Source: an uncultured Bacilli bacterium (GTDB lineage: Bacteria > Bacillota_I > Bacilli_A > RF39 > UBA660). Taken from it: 64,000 bases of DNA. Of the stretch, positions 7,103 through 16,049 are shown in pieces; within the stretch, counting starts at the first letter, position 1; every line of letters begins with the position of its first letter. Below the pieces are notes generated by a model, which did not search any database, was not told where the DNA came from, and was given only the letters and a program-made list of their open reading frames with translations. The position numbers and the translations under genes were made by a program. Where the stretch lies: contig CAKOKD010000001.1 in assembly GCA_934090935.1 (NCBI GenBank), positions 1 through 64,000 on the forward strand, given 5' to 3'.

Positions 7103-7117
7103 GATTGGTGTTATAAC

Positions 7118-7353
7118 AGCGGAAGATAATATAAAACAATTAAAACAAGAATATAGATAAGTGAAAAAAATTGCATTAACAATAATGAAAGAGTATCAAA
7201 TTGAACAAGATTATAAGAAAATGAAAAAAATTATGAAGTTTCAAATAAGTTTAAAAAAAAGCAAATCAAGAATCAAAAAAACACAACGAAACTTGGAATA
7301 AATTTAAGGAAAATTGTCAAAAATCGAAAAATAATAAAGATAATTTTAAATAA
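7118..7353 (+). pseudogene. Remnant of a Lys/Asn-rich coiled-coil coding sequence
   Basis: The 375-base gap after the membrane protein contains broken reading frames. One reads EDNIKQLKQEYR then stops at 7157-7159; another reads ESKKHNETWNKFKENCQKSK and ends at about 7353. The pieces are in different frames, lysine- and asparagine-rich, and look like a decayed helical protein. No start codon with a good binding site is seen. Confidence that this was a gene is low. Confidence 0.25.
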
Positions 7354-7477
7354 TAAAGTTGATAAAAAATGGAGAATACGTAACTTATTTATATAAAAAA
7401 ATTTTATTCTATTATTATTCTACAAGTCATAGTATAATTATTATGGCTAAAAAATATGAGATAAAACGGGTGATAAA

Positions 7478-8233
7478 ATGGAAGACAAAGAATTTATAGA
7501 AATAAATGAAACAGGCTGGAATGATTTAATAAAATCAGGTAAACCTTTTTCAAATACTATATTACCTGAATATGGTCCCTTTTTAAAACGTAATGAAGAA
7601 TCTTTAAATTTATTTAAAAATATTCAAGGTGCAAAAGTATTAGATATGGGATGTGGAGCTGGTGAATCTCTTTTGTATTTATATAATAAAGGGGCTTCTA
7701 GTTTGTGGGGAATAGACATATCAAGTGAACAAATTGAAAAAGCAAAAGCAACTTTGAATGAGTTTCAAAACAATTTTTATGTTTCTCCTATGGAAGAAGA
7801 ATTAGATATTCCTAAAAATTATTTTGATTATGTAATTTCTATTTTTAGTATTGGGTATAGTTCTAATATTTCAAGTACAGTAAAAAATGCATATAATTAT
7901 TTAAAAGAAAATGGTTCATTTATTATTAGTTGGACGCATCCTTTTTATTATTGTTTAGATGTTTCAAATGAAAATGTTATTGTAAAAAGATCATATTTTG
8001 ATGAAGAAAGTGAAGTAATTACTAAAGGACCGGATAAAGTAAAACTAATTCAAAAAAATTTAATGATTTCAACTATTATAAATGAAGCAGTAAAGGTAGG
8101 ATTTAAAGTTGAAAAAGTACTAGAAGAAGAAACAGTAATAAAAGATGATGTTAATGGTTATATAAGCACTTTTTGGAAAAAAGAAAAAACTGTTAATTGT
8201 CCAAGTACTATCATCTATGTGTTTAAAAAGTAA
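7478..8233 (+). CDS. Class I SAM-dependent methyltransferase
   Basis: This 251-residue protein has motif I VLDMGCGAGESLLYL (about residues 51-65), the acidic motif II end GIDISSEQIEKAK and a Methyltransf_11-like block FDYVISIFSIGYSS. An extended N-terminal region (ETGWNDLIKSGKPFSNTILPEYGP) and aromatic C-terminal part probably form the substrate site; the substrate is unknown. It stands alone between two gene-poor gaps. It is not closely related to the methyltransferase at 914. Confidence 0.8.
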   Translation: MEDKEFIEINETGWNDLIKSGKPFSNTILPEYGPFLKRNEESLNLFKNIQGAKVLDMGCGAGESLLYLYNKGASSLWGIDISSEQIEKAKATLNEFQNNFYVSPMEEELDIPKNYFDYVISIFSIGYSSNISSTVKNAYNYLKENGSFIISWTHPFYYCLDVSNENVIVKRSYFDEESEVITKGPDKVKLIQKNLMISTIINEAVKVGFKVEKVLEEETVIKDDVNGYISTFWKKEKTVNCPSTIIYVFKK

Positions 8234-8556
8234 AGCTATACTTATTATAAATAGAAAATCTTTTATTAAGTTATTTTAATAACAAAATATGGTATGTTAC
8301 AATTAATAATAAATCTCTATAAATATGTAGATAATATGAAAAATATTAAACAACCATCTGCTTCATTAATTGTGGCAAAATTAAAGAATACGAATTTAGA
8401 ACTTGGAAAACAAAATATCTAGAGAATAATAATATTAAATTGAAAATATAGAAAAGATATACCAAATTTTCATAAATGGGAAATTGCGTTTATGAGATTG
8501 CGATTATAAGTAAAAATAAAATACATTTATGTTATAATGAAAAAGGAAGTGATAGG
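8234..8556. other. Gap before the nucleoside phosphorylase gene
   Basis: These 323 bases hold a weak hairpin (TTATTAA at 8263-8269 with TTAATAA at 8276-8282), a possible 28-codon frame from the ATG at 8335 with no ribosome binding site, and the promoter of the next gene (TATAAT at 8533-8538). Nothing else is seen. Confidence 0.4.
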
Positions 8557-9324
8557 ATGGTTTTAGAAGAGTATGATGAAAATATAAATTCAACATTTAA
8601 TCCATATGAAGTTGAAAATGTTATTGACGGTTTTCCAAAAATTGGTGTAACTTGTTTTTCAAAAAAACTATTGGAACAATTGGTATCTAAGTTTAATGGC
8701 GTGGAAATAGCACTTTCTTCAAATGCAAATGGTAAATTACCTATATATAAAATAAATTATGATGGAAAAGAAATCGCGTTATTTATATCTAGAGTTGGAG
8801 CTGCTGCATGTGTTGTTCAATATGAGGAAGTATTTGCTATGGGATTAGAGAAACTTGTAGTTTTTGGAACGTGTGGTGTTCTTGATAAATCAATAGATGA
8901 TTTAGCTATTATAGTTCCTAATTTGGCTATCAGAGATGAAGGAACAAGTTATCATTATTTAAAATCATCTAGAGAGGTAATTGTTAATCCAAAATATCAA
9001 GAAGAGTTTCTTAAGCTTTTAAAAGAACACAATTATTCATATATAATTGGAAAAGTATGGACTACTGATGCTCCATATCGAGAAACAAGGAAAAAAGTAT
9101 TGGATAGAAAGAACGAAGGTTGTGTTTGTGTAGATATGGAATGTTCAGCAATATCAGCGATGGCTAAATTTAGAAATAAAGAAGTTTTTCAATTCTTTTA
9201 TGCAGCTGACAATTTAGATTCTGCTAAATGGGATAAAAGATCTTTAAGCAATAATGAAAAATTAAGTGATAAGGAAATGATTGGATTACTAGCAATTAAA
9301 TTTGCTGTAAGCTTAAATAAATAG
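8557..9324 (+). CDS. Nucleoside phosphorylase (uridine/purine phosphorylase family)
   Basis: This 255-residue protein fits the PNP/UDP phosphorylase superfamily: a phosphate-binding region around ISRVGAAACVVQYEE, the strand-loop LVVFGTCGVLD, and the substrate-site block CVCVDMECSAISAMAKFRN, in which the M-E pair contacts ribose. It would split a nucleoside with phosphate into base plus ribose-1-phosphate for salvage. The ATG at 8557 is preferred over 8476 because AAGGAAG lies seven bases before it and a TATAAT box (8533-8538) lies inside the longer frame. The exact base specificity is not clear. A nucleoside hydrolase is coded at 13718. Confidence 0.85.
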   Translation: MVLEEYDENINSTFNPYEVENVIDGFPKIGVTCFSKKLLEQLVSKFNGVEIALSSNANGKLPIYKINYDGKEIALFISRVGAAACVVQYEEVFAMGLEKLVVFGTCGVLDKSIDDLAIIVPNLAIRDEGTSYHYLKSSREVIVNPKYQEEFLKLLKEHNYSYIIGKVWTTDAPYRETRKKVLDRKNEGCVCVDMECSAISAMAKFRNKEVFQFFYAADNLDSAKWDKRSLSNNEKLSDKEMIGLLAIKFAVSLNK

Positions 9325-9365
9325 AAACTTAATGCAATTTTATTAAAATATTTATATAATGAAAT

Positions 9366-9400
9366 AAATCTATCAGTTATGTTGGTAGATTTTTATTTTT
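9366..9400 (+). terminator. Terminator after the nucleoside phosphorylase
   Basis: AAATCTA (9366-9372) pairs with TAGATTT starting at 9386, followed by a T-rich tail. Confidence 0.6.
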
Positions 9401-9462
9401 CTTTATGTTAGAATAATATTCTTGATGGAAAACGATTATCAATAATTTTGTAGGGGAAGTTT

Positions 9463-10587
9463 ATGGAAGATAAAGATTATAAAAGATTAAACGATTATTT
9501 AAATGATATCTTTATATTTTTAAGTAACCATGATGTGTTTTTTTATCGAAATATGTCATTGATTTTTAAAATTAATTATATGCTTATTGTAGATGTAAAA
9601 GAAATGAATTTAAAGCACGAATTTCATGAAAATCATAATACATTTCTAGATGTTTTTGATTATGCAAGAAAAATGATAGAAAAAATAAATTCTGGTTATT
9701 TAAGTGAATTTGATAGATTGATCTGCTCCGGTAAACTTGGATTTTTTGAAAGTGAAGAGAATTTATTATTAAAGGAATATGATGATTACGATAAGCTTAC
9801 GGCGATTGAAAATAACGAAGAAGAAACAAAAAAAAGCAGTAGATGTTGTTATGTAAAAGACGAATGTTTTTTAGATTTGGTTAGAAAACATGATTATAGT
9901 GATGTTATGGTTCTAGTTCATGAGTTTATGCATTCAACATCCAAGGTTAAAAACGTAGGTAAAAATAGATACATATTGGCTGAGTTTTTATCAATATATT
10001 TTGAGATGTTTGCTCAATTAGAACTATTAAAAAGTGGAGTGAATATTAGTGAATTAAATATATTTTATAGAATAAAAGCAACTCAACAGGCGTCAATAAG
10101 CATGTATAATTATAGCCTTATATTAAGAACATTTGAGTTATTTGGTAGTGTATCCGAAAAATCCACTGAAGAATTGGAAAAATATCGTATTGCATTAGTT
10201 TCAAAGGAAATTTTTGAAGCTATGTGTATTTCTTTATTGAAGTATTTTGATAAAAAGAGAGAGAAATATAGCTGTTTAAATGAGACTTTTGATATTGACA
10301 ATTATAGGGCTTACTTAAGTACTTTATTTAGAGATAATTATAGATATATCCTTGGAACATTGTTGTCTTGTTATGTCTTAGAACATGGTGATAAGGATAA
10401 AGTTGTATGGTTAAATGACCATATCAACGATGAAGGAATTGAAAATATTAATCTTATTTCCGTTTTACAAATGATTGATATAGATTTAACTCAAAGAGAT
10501 ATAGATGAACAATTAATCAATTGTTTTAAAAAATATTATGAAGTTTTAAAAACTTATGTTGATAAAAATACTATATCATTAAAATAA
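9463..10587 (+). CDS. Putative M3-like (oligoendopeptidase-type) zinc peptidase
   Basis: This 374-residue protein has an HExxH zinc motif HEFMH (about residues 155-159) followed 20 or so residues later by LAEFLSIYFEMFAQLELL. That arrangement resembles the third-ligand helix of M3 peptidases such as PepF (VAEVASTFNEALL). The usual length of PepF is about 600, so this is a short form, lacking most of the N-terminal helical domain. No signal peptide is visible; it should be cytoplasmic. GGGGAAG precedes the ATG. A related protein without the Glu is coded at 11355. Peptidase activity is inferred; the substrate is unknown. Confidence 0.6.
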   Translation: MEDKDYKRLNDYLNDIFIFLSNHDVFFYRNMSLIFKINYMLIVDVKEMNLKHEFHENHNTFLDVFDYARKMIEKINSGYLSEFDRLICSGKLGFFESEENLLLKEYDDYDKLTAIENNEEETKKSSRCCYVKDECFLDLVRKHDYSDVMVLVHEFMHSTSKVKNVGKNRYILAEFLSIYFEMFAQLELLKSGVNISELNIFYRIKATQQASISMYNYSLILRTFELFGSVSEKSTEELEKYRIALVSKEIFEAMCISLLKYFDKKREKYSCLNETFDIDNYRAYLSTLFRDNYRYILGTLLSCYVLEHGDKDKVVWLNDHINDEGIENINLISVLQMIDIDLTQRDIDEQLINCFKKYYEVLKTYVDKNTISLK

Positions 10588-10634
10588 ATTTGTTGAGTTA
10601 TTATAAATATGATATTATATAGGTGGTGAGGTTA

Positions 10635-11237
10635 ATGAGTAATAAAGAAATTTTGGAAAGTATAAAAAAATTGTCTAGTGCTGAAAAAAGAAATATTTCT
10701 TATGAATATTTAGTTGAGATAATTAGTAAATTAAGCCCAGATGAAATCATTGAATTAAGCAATATTATTGGATATCCAGTATTTACTAGATTATGTATGG
10801 GTGTTTTAAATCATAAATTTGTTTTGCTTCAAGATGGAGCAGCAGCAATTATTGTTAATGAAAATGGACAAATATTGCTTCAATCAAGAGTTGACAATGA
10901 TAAGTGGGGCTTACCTGGAGGATGTCAAGAATTAGGAGAAAGATTTGAGGATACTGTGATCCGTGAAGTTAAAGAAGAAACTAATTTGGACATCACTGAA
11001 GAAAATTTGGAATTAATTGGTATCGTAAGTGGACCAAGCAGAAGAAATGAATATCCAAATGGCGATGTTGTTATTAATAATACAGCTTTATATTGTGTTA
11101 AAAACTATCAAGGAGAAGTAAGATGGGATAGTGAGTCAAAAGATATGAAATTCTTTGATTTAGATAATCTACCTCCTTATCAAAATGATCCGGATTTAAT
11201 TGAAGTCTATAAGAAAACTTTAGAAAGAAGAAATTAA
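10635..11237 (+). CDS. Nudix hydrolase
   Basis: This 200-residue protein has a Nudix box GCQELGERFEDTVIREVKEETNL (about residues 94-116), matching GX5EX7REUXEEX with an Asn in the usual second Gly position, so catalysis with divalent metal is likely. An N-terminal helical extension of about 60 residues (ESIKKLSSAEKRNISYEYLVEIISKL) precedes the fold, as in the Firmicute Nudix proteins with an N-terminal accessory region. The ATG at 10635 has GGTGGTGAGG upstream, favouring it over 10623. The hydrolysed nucleotide cannot be told. It lies between the two M3-like genes. Confidence 0.85.
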   Translation: MSNKEILESIKKLSSAEKRNISYEYLVEIISKLSPDEIIELSNIIGYPVFTRLCMGVLNHKFVLLQDGAAAIIVNENGQILLQSRVDNDKWGLPGGCQELGERFEDTVIREVKEETNLDITEENLELIGIVSGPSRRNEYPNGDVVINNTALYCVKNYQGEVRWDSESKDMKFFDLDNLPPYQNDPDLIEVYKKTLERRN

Positions 11238-11244
11238 TTTATTT

Positions 11245-11272
11245 AAAGTGTACGAGTTTTGTACACTTTTTA
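11245..11272 (+). terminator. Terminator after the Nudix gene
   Basis: AAAGTGTAC (11245-11253) pairs perfectly with GTACACTTT (11261-11269), followed by T residues. Confidence 0.85.
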
Positions 11273-11354
11273 AATTGAAATATTTATAATTTGAATATTT
11301 TTTATTCTTTTAAATAATATTGTTTTATGTTATTATATCCAACAGGTGATGGAA

Positions 11355-12215
11355 ATGTCTTCTTATAATACAAAACCAGAGATTATTGATTTATATTTAG
11401 GGACGTTATTTGATATGATTTCTTTGAAGTGGTGTTTTTGGAACTATAGAAGAAAGATTGAAAACACTTTCAAAGATAGTGAAGGAATAATAACTACTTT
11501 ACAAAATGAAGTTGATAAATACTTGCAAAATTGTAAGGTAGAATTAAGAGTATTGAAATTTATGTTGAAAAACGAGAAAAAATTATATTTAAACGATATA
11601 TATGATGTTCTAGAAATGTTTGATAAAAATTATGAAGAAAGATATATGTTTATGCAAGAATTAATTGATAATTTACAAGTAGCTTTAGATCTTGAATTTA
11701 TTTATAGATTTTATATGCCAAAGAATAAGCCAAAAGTTCTAAGCGAAGATGATTATGGTAGATATATTTCATATGTTAAAGGATTTAGCATCAATAGGGT
11801 CAAGAACTTTTTGATCGATGAAGGTGTCTACGATGAAGATACTTTTGATGATGCTTTAAAACATACTAAATTTTTAAAGGTTGATGCTAAAGATAATCTT
11901 GAAATGTTTGGTTTATTTGATAAGGGTTTGCTTATTGCAAATGTGAACGATGAATTATCTACATTGGTTGCTATACATGTATTTATTCATCAAGCCTTGT
12001 TGAATAAAAGAAAAGATATTGCAGATGATGATGTTTCTCTAGGTGAAGAAATGTCAAAGTTCTATGAAGGATTATTTAAACAAGAAAGTTATTTTGTTGA
12101 TGTTGAGCTTTGTTTCTCTGATTCAGTATTAGAAATGTTAAAAGATTATAAGGATGAAAAATTTGATGATCAAATAAAGAAGTTAAAGAATATTAAAGCG
12201 GGTAAAAAACTTTAA
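11355..12215 (+). CDS. Catalytically degenerate M3-like peptidase homologue
   Basis: This 286-residue protein has HVFIH (about residue 210) where the protein at 9463 has HEFMH, followed by LGEEMSKFYEGLFKQESYF aligned with LAEFLSIYFEMFAQLELL. The catalytic Glu of HExxH is a Val, so zinc may still bind but peptide hydrolysis is unlikely. The alignment is by eye and covers only the motif region. The ATG at 11355 is chosen because AGGTGA lies a few bases upstream; in-frame starts at 11346 and 11349 would be too close to it. It is followed 14 bases later by the unknown gene at 12230, so the two are co-transcribed. Confidence 0.5.
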   Translation: MSSYNTKPEIIDLYLGTLFDMISLKWCFWNYRRKIENTFKDSEGIITTLQNEVDKYLQNCKVELRVLKFMLKNEKKLYLNDIYDVLEMFDKNYEERYMFMQELIDNLQVALDLEFIYRFYMPKNKPKVLSEDDYGRYISYVKGFSINRVKNFLIDEGVYDEDTFDDALKHTKFLKVDAKDNLEMFGLFDKGLLIANVNDELSTLVAIHVFIHQALLNKRKDIADDDVSLGEEMSKFYEGLFKQESYFVDVELCFSDSVLEMLKDYKDEKFDDQIKKLKNIKAGKKL

Positions 12216-12229
12216 AAAATGGAGTAGAA

Positions 12230-13033
12230 ATGGAAATGTATAATAATGAAGAATATTTAAAAAGGTCAATAATGGAGCAAAGTAGGCACTTGTTTATCTA
12301 TGGTAAAGAGTGTGAATATAGGCATTCATTTTTGAAAAAAATTGATGATGATTATCCTTTATTAATGGATTCTTCTAAACCTACTTCTTTATATTTTGAT
12401 TCATTTGGAATTCCTAAGCTTGATGACGATTTGTCGAATAAAGATACATATACTATGCAATCTCTAAGCAGGGATTATCTTTCGTTTTTAATCGCTTCAA
12501 AAATCATGGAAAGATCAGCATATATTGATGAATCGATACTTAATAGTAAATTATCAACTTTGATAAATATCTTGAATATGAGTAAAAATAGTGGCTATCA
12601 GGATATAAAAACGTTTACTGATTTATTAAAGGAGATAAAAGACTCTCGAGATTTTTATTATGAGAGTTACATTAAATATGTTAAAAACTTAAGACAAGAT
12701 ATAAACCGAAATGATATAGTTCTTCCTTATTTAGATATACTTATGTTTGTTAAACTGTATAAAAAAGCAATAAATAAACGTTCTCATTTTGGAATCATTT
12801 TTGATAAAAGTTCTGAATTGGAGACATTTTCAATTCAAGCAATCAATAGTTTAATTAGTAGTAGAATAAATGAGGATATATCTATTAAAGTAGCACTTGA
12901 ATTAGATGCATGGGAAACCTATTACGATGTTAATGGACTTTTAATCGAAGAACCGCATGATTATGGAACTATTGAATTGGATTCTGAACATGATGAATTC
13001 ATAAAGAATTTAAAAAGAGATTTTAATAATTAA
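12230..13033 (+). CDS. Hypothetical protein
   Basis: I do not recognise this 267-residue soluble protein. The opening (residues 17-60) reads HLFIYGKECEYRHSFLKKIDDDYPLLMDSS, which looks like the beta-strand and loop that starts an AAA-type ATPase fold but without a Walker A GKT/S. The rest is helical and charged with no motif I can name. It shares a transcript with the degenerate peptidase-like gene upstream (14-base gap, GGAG before the ATG). A decayed coding fragment follows at 13043. Confidence 0.5.
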   Translation: MEMYNNEEYLKRSIMEQSRHLFIYGKECEYRHSFLKKIDDDYPLLMDSSKPTSLYFDSFGIPKLDDDLSNKDTYTMQSLSRDYLSFLIASKIMERSAYIDESILNSKLSTLINILNMSKNSGYQDIKTFTDLLKEIKDSRDFYYESYIKYVKNLRQDINRNDIVLPYLDILMFVKLYKKAINKRSHFGIIFDKSSELETFSIQAINSLISSRINEDISIKVALELDAWETYYDVNGLLIEEPHDYGTIELDSEHDEFIKNLKRDFNN

Positions 13034-13042
13034 TATCCGTAA

Positions 13043-13183
13043 AATGATTCCTTAAAACAAGGTATTGATTTACCTAGTTATGATGAGATATATGCTTATT
13101 TTAACTGTGAACAAAAGTTAAGTCCTAATAATGAACTTTTTGTTGAAAGTGCTCGTGAGATGAAAAAAATTTTTGATAAATAA
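13043..13183 (+). pseudogene. C-terminal coding remnant (46 codons)
   Basis: An open frame without a start codon reads KQGIDLPSYDEIYAYFNCEQ and continues to VESAREMKKIFDK with a TAA at 13181-13183. The upstream stop is at 13040-13042. Its composition is protein-like (acidic, with spaced aromatic residues), so it is probably the surviving end of a deleted gene. No family is recognised. Confidence 0.35.
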
Positions 13184-13228
13184 TAATAATTGTTGATGAG
13201 TTAAATATAATAATAGTGGGAGATGTAT

Positions 13229-13660
13229 ATGAAAAAATTTATTATTATATTGCTTATCACTTTTGGAGTTGTCGTTTTACCTACTGTTTTTATTGATTTT
13301 AATACAGATTATTTAATTAAACCAGCTTTATTTCCTCCAAAAATATTGTTTCCAATTGTGTGGACAATACTTTATATACTTATGAGTATTTCTCTATATT
13401 TGTCGAGTAAATATGATAATGAAGTGTATAAAGTATATGGTATTCAATTGGTTTTAAATTCGTTATGGAGTCCATTGTTTTTTATGTTTAAAACTTATTT
13501 GTTTTCAACAATAGAATTGATAATACTTCTCTTCTTTGTTATCATTATGATGTATCAGATGTATTTAAAAAATAAAGTTGCTGGTTATTTGCAAATTCCA
13601 TATGTTATATGGTTAATATTTGCATTATTCTTAAACGTCTCAATATTTATTTTGAATTAA
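13229..13660 (+). CDS. TspO/MBR family protein
   Basis: This 143-residue protein has five hydrophobic segments and the TspO signature region KPALFPPKILFPIVWTILYILMSISLYL (about residues 29-56), plus NSLWSPLFF in the third helix and a PYVIWLIFALFLNVSIF end. TspO proteins are membrane tryptophan-rich sensory proteins that bind porphyrins or other ligands. The ATG at 13229 sits eight bases after GGGAG, better than the one at 13223. It is a single gene with its own terminator. Confidence 0.85.
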   Translation: MKKFIIILLITFGVVVLPTVFIDFNTDYLIKPALFPPKILFPIVWTILYILMSISLYLSSKYDNEVYKVYGIQLVLNSLWSPLFFMFKTYLFSTIELIILLFFVIIMMYQMYLKNKVAGYLQIPYVIWLIFALFLNVSIFILN

Positions 13661-13694
13661 AGATATATTAAGTTATATCTTTTTTTGTTATACT
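13661..13694 (+). terminator. Terminator, copy 1 of a repeated 34-bp unit
   Basis: AGATATA and TATATCT pair around six bases, followed by a T run and GTTATACT. The same 34 bases with one substitution occur at 18586-18619, each after a gene and before a promoter. Confidence 0.75.
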
Positions 13695-13717
13695 ATTTAT
13701 AGTATGGAAGTGAAGTT

Positions 13718-14572
13718 ATGGATAGATTAAATATTATTTTAGATAGTGATGTTTCTAATGAAGCAGATGATTTATTCGCGATTATATATCTTTTAAAATC
13801 TAATATATTTAATGTTAAAGCTATCACGATTGCTCCTTTTAAACATAGTAAATGGAATGGCACAGTAGCTGAATCAGTTGATGCAAGTTATAAAGAAGCA
13901 TGTAAGCTTTACGATTATCTAGGTATTCATGATTATTCAAATATTTTAAAGGGTAGCAAAGATTATTTTAAAAATGGTTATATTGAAGAAACAGATGCAA
14001 TTAAGAAAATGTATGAAATTATAAAAGAATGTGATAAGACTTATATTTTAGCTATAGGATGTCTTACTAACATAGCTGTTTTACTAAATAACCATCCAGA
14101 AGTTATAAATAAAATTGAAGTTATATGGTTAGGAAGTAATTTCCTATTCGGAGATAATCAAGATTTCAACTTTAAACAGGATGTGGATGCCGTAAGATAC
14201 GTTTTTTCATCTAAAATTAAATTAACTGTTATTCCGTGTTCTCCTATAACATCAAATCTACTTATGTCTATTTATGAATTAAAGTATGAACTTAAAAGTG
14301 GAAATGAACTGAATGATTATTTAATCGATAGGTTTTATGATCGACCTTGGGGTCCACATAGAAGATGGCCTCTTTGGGATATAAGTGCGGTTGCATATAT
14401 GATAAACAAAAGTTGGTTTAAAACTATGGATGTATATGCTCCGGAAATAGGCAATGACAACAAATTTATTTTTGTTAGGAGTGATCATAAAATTACTTTT
14501 GTTCGCGATTTGAAAGCTAATTTGATATTGGACAATATGTTTGAAGTTTTAAATGGTGATGAAATAAAATGA
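13718..14572 (+). CDS. Inosine/uridine-preferring nucleoside hydrolase family protein
   Basis: This 284-residue protein opens with LNIILDSDVSNEADDLFAIIYLL, the calcium-binding DxDxxxExDD loop of IUNH nucleoside hydrolases, and has the second conserved block ILAIGCLTNIAVLL followed by EVIWLGSNF. The active-site end block AAYLIDP is not obvious, but FNFKQDVDAVRYVF fits the conserved NxxxDxxA region. It would hydrolyse N-glycosidic bonds of nucleosides. The last four bases overlap the next gene (ATGA), so it is translationally coupled to the DUF1848 gene. The 20 bases spanning its start (13704-13723) are repeated at 19608-19627. Confidence 0.8.
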   Translation: MDRLNIILDSDVSNEADDLFAIIYLLKSNIFNVKAITIAPFKHSKWNGTVAESVDASYKEACKLYDYLGIHDYSNILKGSKDYFKNGYIEETDAIKKMYEIIKECDKTYILAIGCLTNIAVLLNNHPEVINKIEVIWLGSNFLFGDNQDFNFKQDVDAVRYVFSSKIKLTVIPCSPITSNLLMSIYELKYELKSGNELNDYLIDRFYDRPWGPHRRWPLWDISAVAYMINKSWFKTMDVYAPEIGNDNKFIFVRSDHKITFVRDLKANLILDNMFEVLNGDEIK

Positions 14573-15459
14573 TATTAAATGTTAGTGGAAGAACAGATAT
14601 TGTTGCCTTTTATACAGATTGGTTTATGAATAGATATAAAGAAGGATTTGTTGATGTAAGAAATCCTTTCAATAAAAAGCTTGTTAGCAGAATATTTTTT
14701 GAAGATGTGGATGCGATTCTATTTTGTACTAAGAATCCAATACCTATTGTTGATAAACTAGAACTTATCAACAAACCAATTGTTTTTCATGTAACAATTA
14801 CTCCATATAAAAAGGAAATTGAACCAAATGTACCTGATAAAAGCAAAGTTATAGAAGCAGTGAAGAAAATAAGCGAAATTCTAGGACATAAAAACGTTGT
14901 TGTTAGATATGATCCAATATTTATAAGTGATACCTATTCAGTAGCTTATCATATTAAAGCATTTTCTAAACTTTGCTTAGAACTGGATGGTTATATTAAT
15001 AAAATAATTGTATCTTTTATTGATGATTATAAAAATGTTAGAAAAAATTATAATACCTTAAAATATAAAGAATTTAGTAACTCCGATTATGCTTTGATTG
15101 GAACTAATTTTAGTTCTATTGCGGAATCCCATAATATTAAAGTTTCTACTTGTTTTGAGGACAACACTTTAGTTGAATATGGATTTATTAAGGATGAATG
15201 TATGTCAAAGGAAAACGCATATCAATTGACTGGCAAGGAATTTAAATGTGAATGGAAAGCAAGAAAGGACCATAAATGCCACTGTGTTTCAATGGTCGAT
15301 ATTGGTTGGTATAATACTTGCCCACATATGTGTAAGTATTGTTATGCAAATTATGATGAGGATGCTGTTTATCAAAACATAAAAAATCATGATAAATTTT
15401 CTTCTTTGCTTATAGGAAAACTAGAAAGCGATGATATAATAAAAAGACGAACAAAGTGA
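14569..15459 (+). CDS. DUF1848 family protein (radical-SAM-like Cys cluster)
   Basis: This 296-residue protein starts ILNVSGRTDIVAFYTDWFMNRYKEGFVDVRNPF, the hallmark of DUF1848, and ends with a cysteine-rich segment CHCVSMVDIGWYNTCPHMCKYCYANY (about residues 237-262). This holds a CxxxCxxC pattern as in radical SAM proteins, so an iron-sulfur cluster is likely. The function of the family is unknown. It overlaps the nucleoside hydrolase by four bases and is followed ten bases later by ogt, suggesting a role in base or nucleic acid repair or salvage (inference). Confidence 0.85.
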   Translation: MILNVSGRTDIVAFYTDWFMNRYKEGFVDVRNPFNKKLVSRIFFEDVDAILFCTKNPIPIVDKLELINKPIVFHVTITPYKKEIEPNVPDKSKVIEAVKKISEILGHKNVVVRYDPIFISDTYSVAYHIKAFSKLCLELDGYINKIIVSFIDDYKNVRKNYNTLKYKEFSNSDYALIGTNFSSIAESHNIKVSTCFEDNTLVEYGFIKDECMSKENAYQLTGKEFKCEWKARKDHKCHCVSMVDIGWYNTCPHMCKYCYANYDEDAVYQNIKNHDKFSSLLIGKLESDDIIKRRTK

Positions 15460-15468
15460 GGTAGTTCT

Positions 15469-15969
15469 ATGTATAAAATGACTTATATAACTCCGGATGG
15501 CTTTGATAACATAATAATGGAAAGCGATGGAACATATTTAACTAGACTGGAGTTTACAAATGAAGAAGTGATTTGTTTTAATAAAGAAGCGTTTAGCGAA
15601 GTAGTAAAATGGTTAGATATCTATTTTTCTGGAGTTAAACCTATATTTACTCCAAAATTTAAAGTAATTGGTGTAAGCAATTTTTGTTTATCGGTAATAG
15701 ATGAAATCAAAGATATTTCTTTTGGAGAACTTTTAACCTATGGAGATATTGCTAAAAGTATTGCTAAAAAACGTGGAATAAAGAGGATGTCATCTCAAGC
15801 AGTAGGTGGAGCTTTACATAGAAATCCAATATGCTTAATTCTTCCATGTCATCGTGTTATTGGAAAGAATGGTTCCTTGACTGGTTATGGTGGAGGAATT
15901 AATAATAAATTAAATTTACTGAAGCTAGAAGGTAGTTATAAGGATAGTATGAGTCTTCCAAAGGAATAA
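15469..15969 (+). CDS. ogt: Methylated-DNA--protein-cysteine S-methyltransferase
   Basis: This 166-residue protein has the PCHRVIG active-site motif (Cys about residue 126), preceded by a helix-turn-helix region (GDIAKSIAKKRGIKRMSSQAVGGALHRNPI) and followed by GYGGGINNKLNLLKLEG. It repairs O6-alkylguanine by transferring the alkyl group to its own cysteine in a suicide reaction. The start has GAGGTAG upstream. It is the third gene of the IUNH-DUF1848-ogt operon. Confidence 0.92.
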   Translation: MYKMTYITPDGFDNIIMESDGTYLTRLEFTNEEVICFNKEAFSEVVKWLDIYFSGVKPIFTPKFKVIGVSNFCLSVIDEIKDISFGELLTYGDIAKSIAKKRGIKRMSSQAVGGALHRNPICLILPCHRVIGKNGSLTGYGGGINNKLNLLKLEGSYKDSMSLPKE

Positions 15970-16049
15970 CATATAAATTTTATATTTTACTTTGCAATAT
16001 TCAGTTGATATAATTGAGTTAGTAATATTTATTAGATGGAGGAGTATGT

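Noticed and set aside
8335..8421. 28-codon open frame before the nucleoside phosphorylase
   Set aside because: It has no ribosome binding site, no recognisable motif and is short enough to arise by chance in AT-rich DNA.
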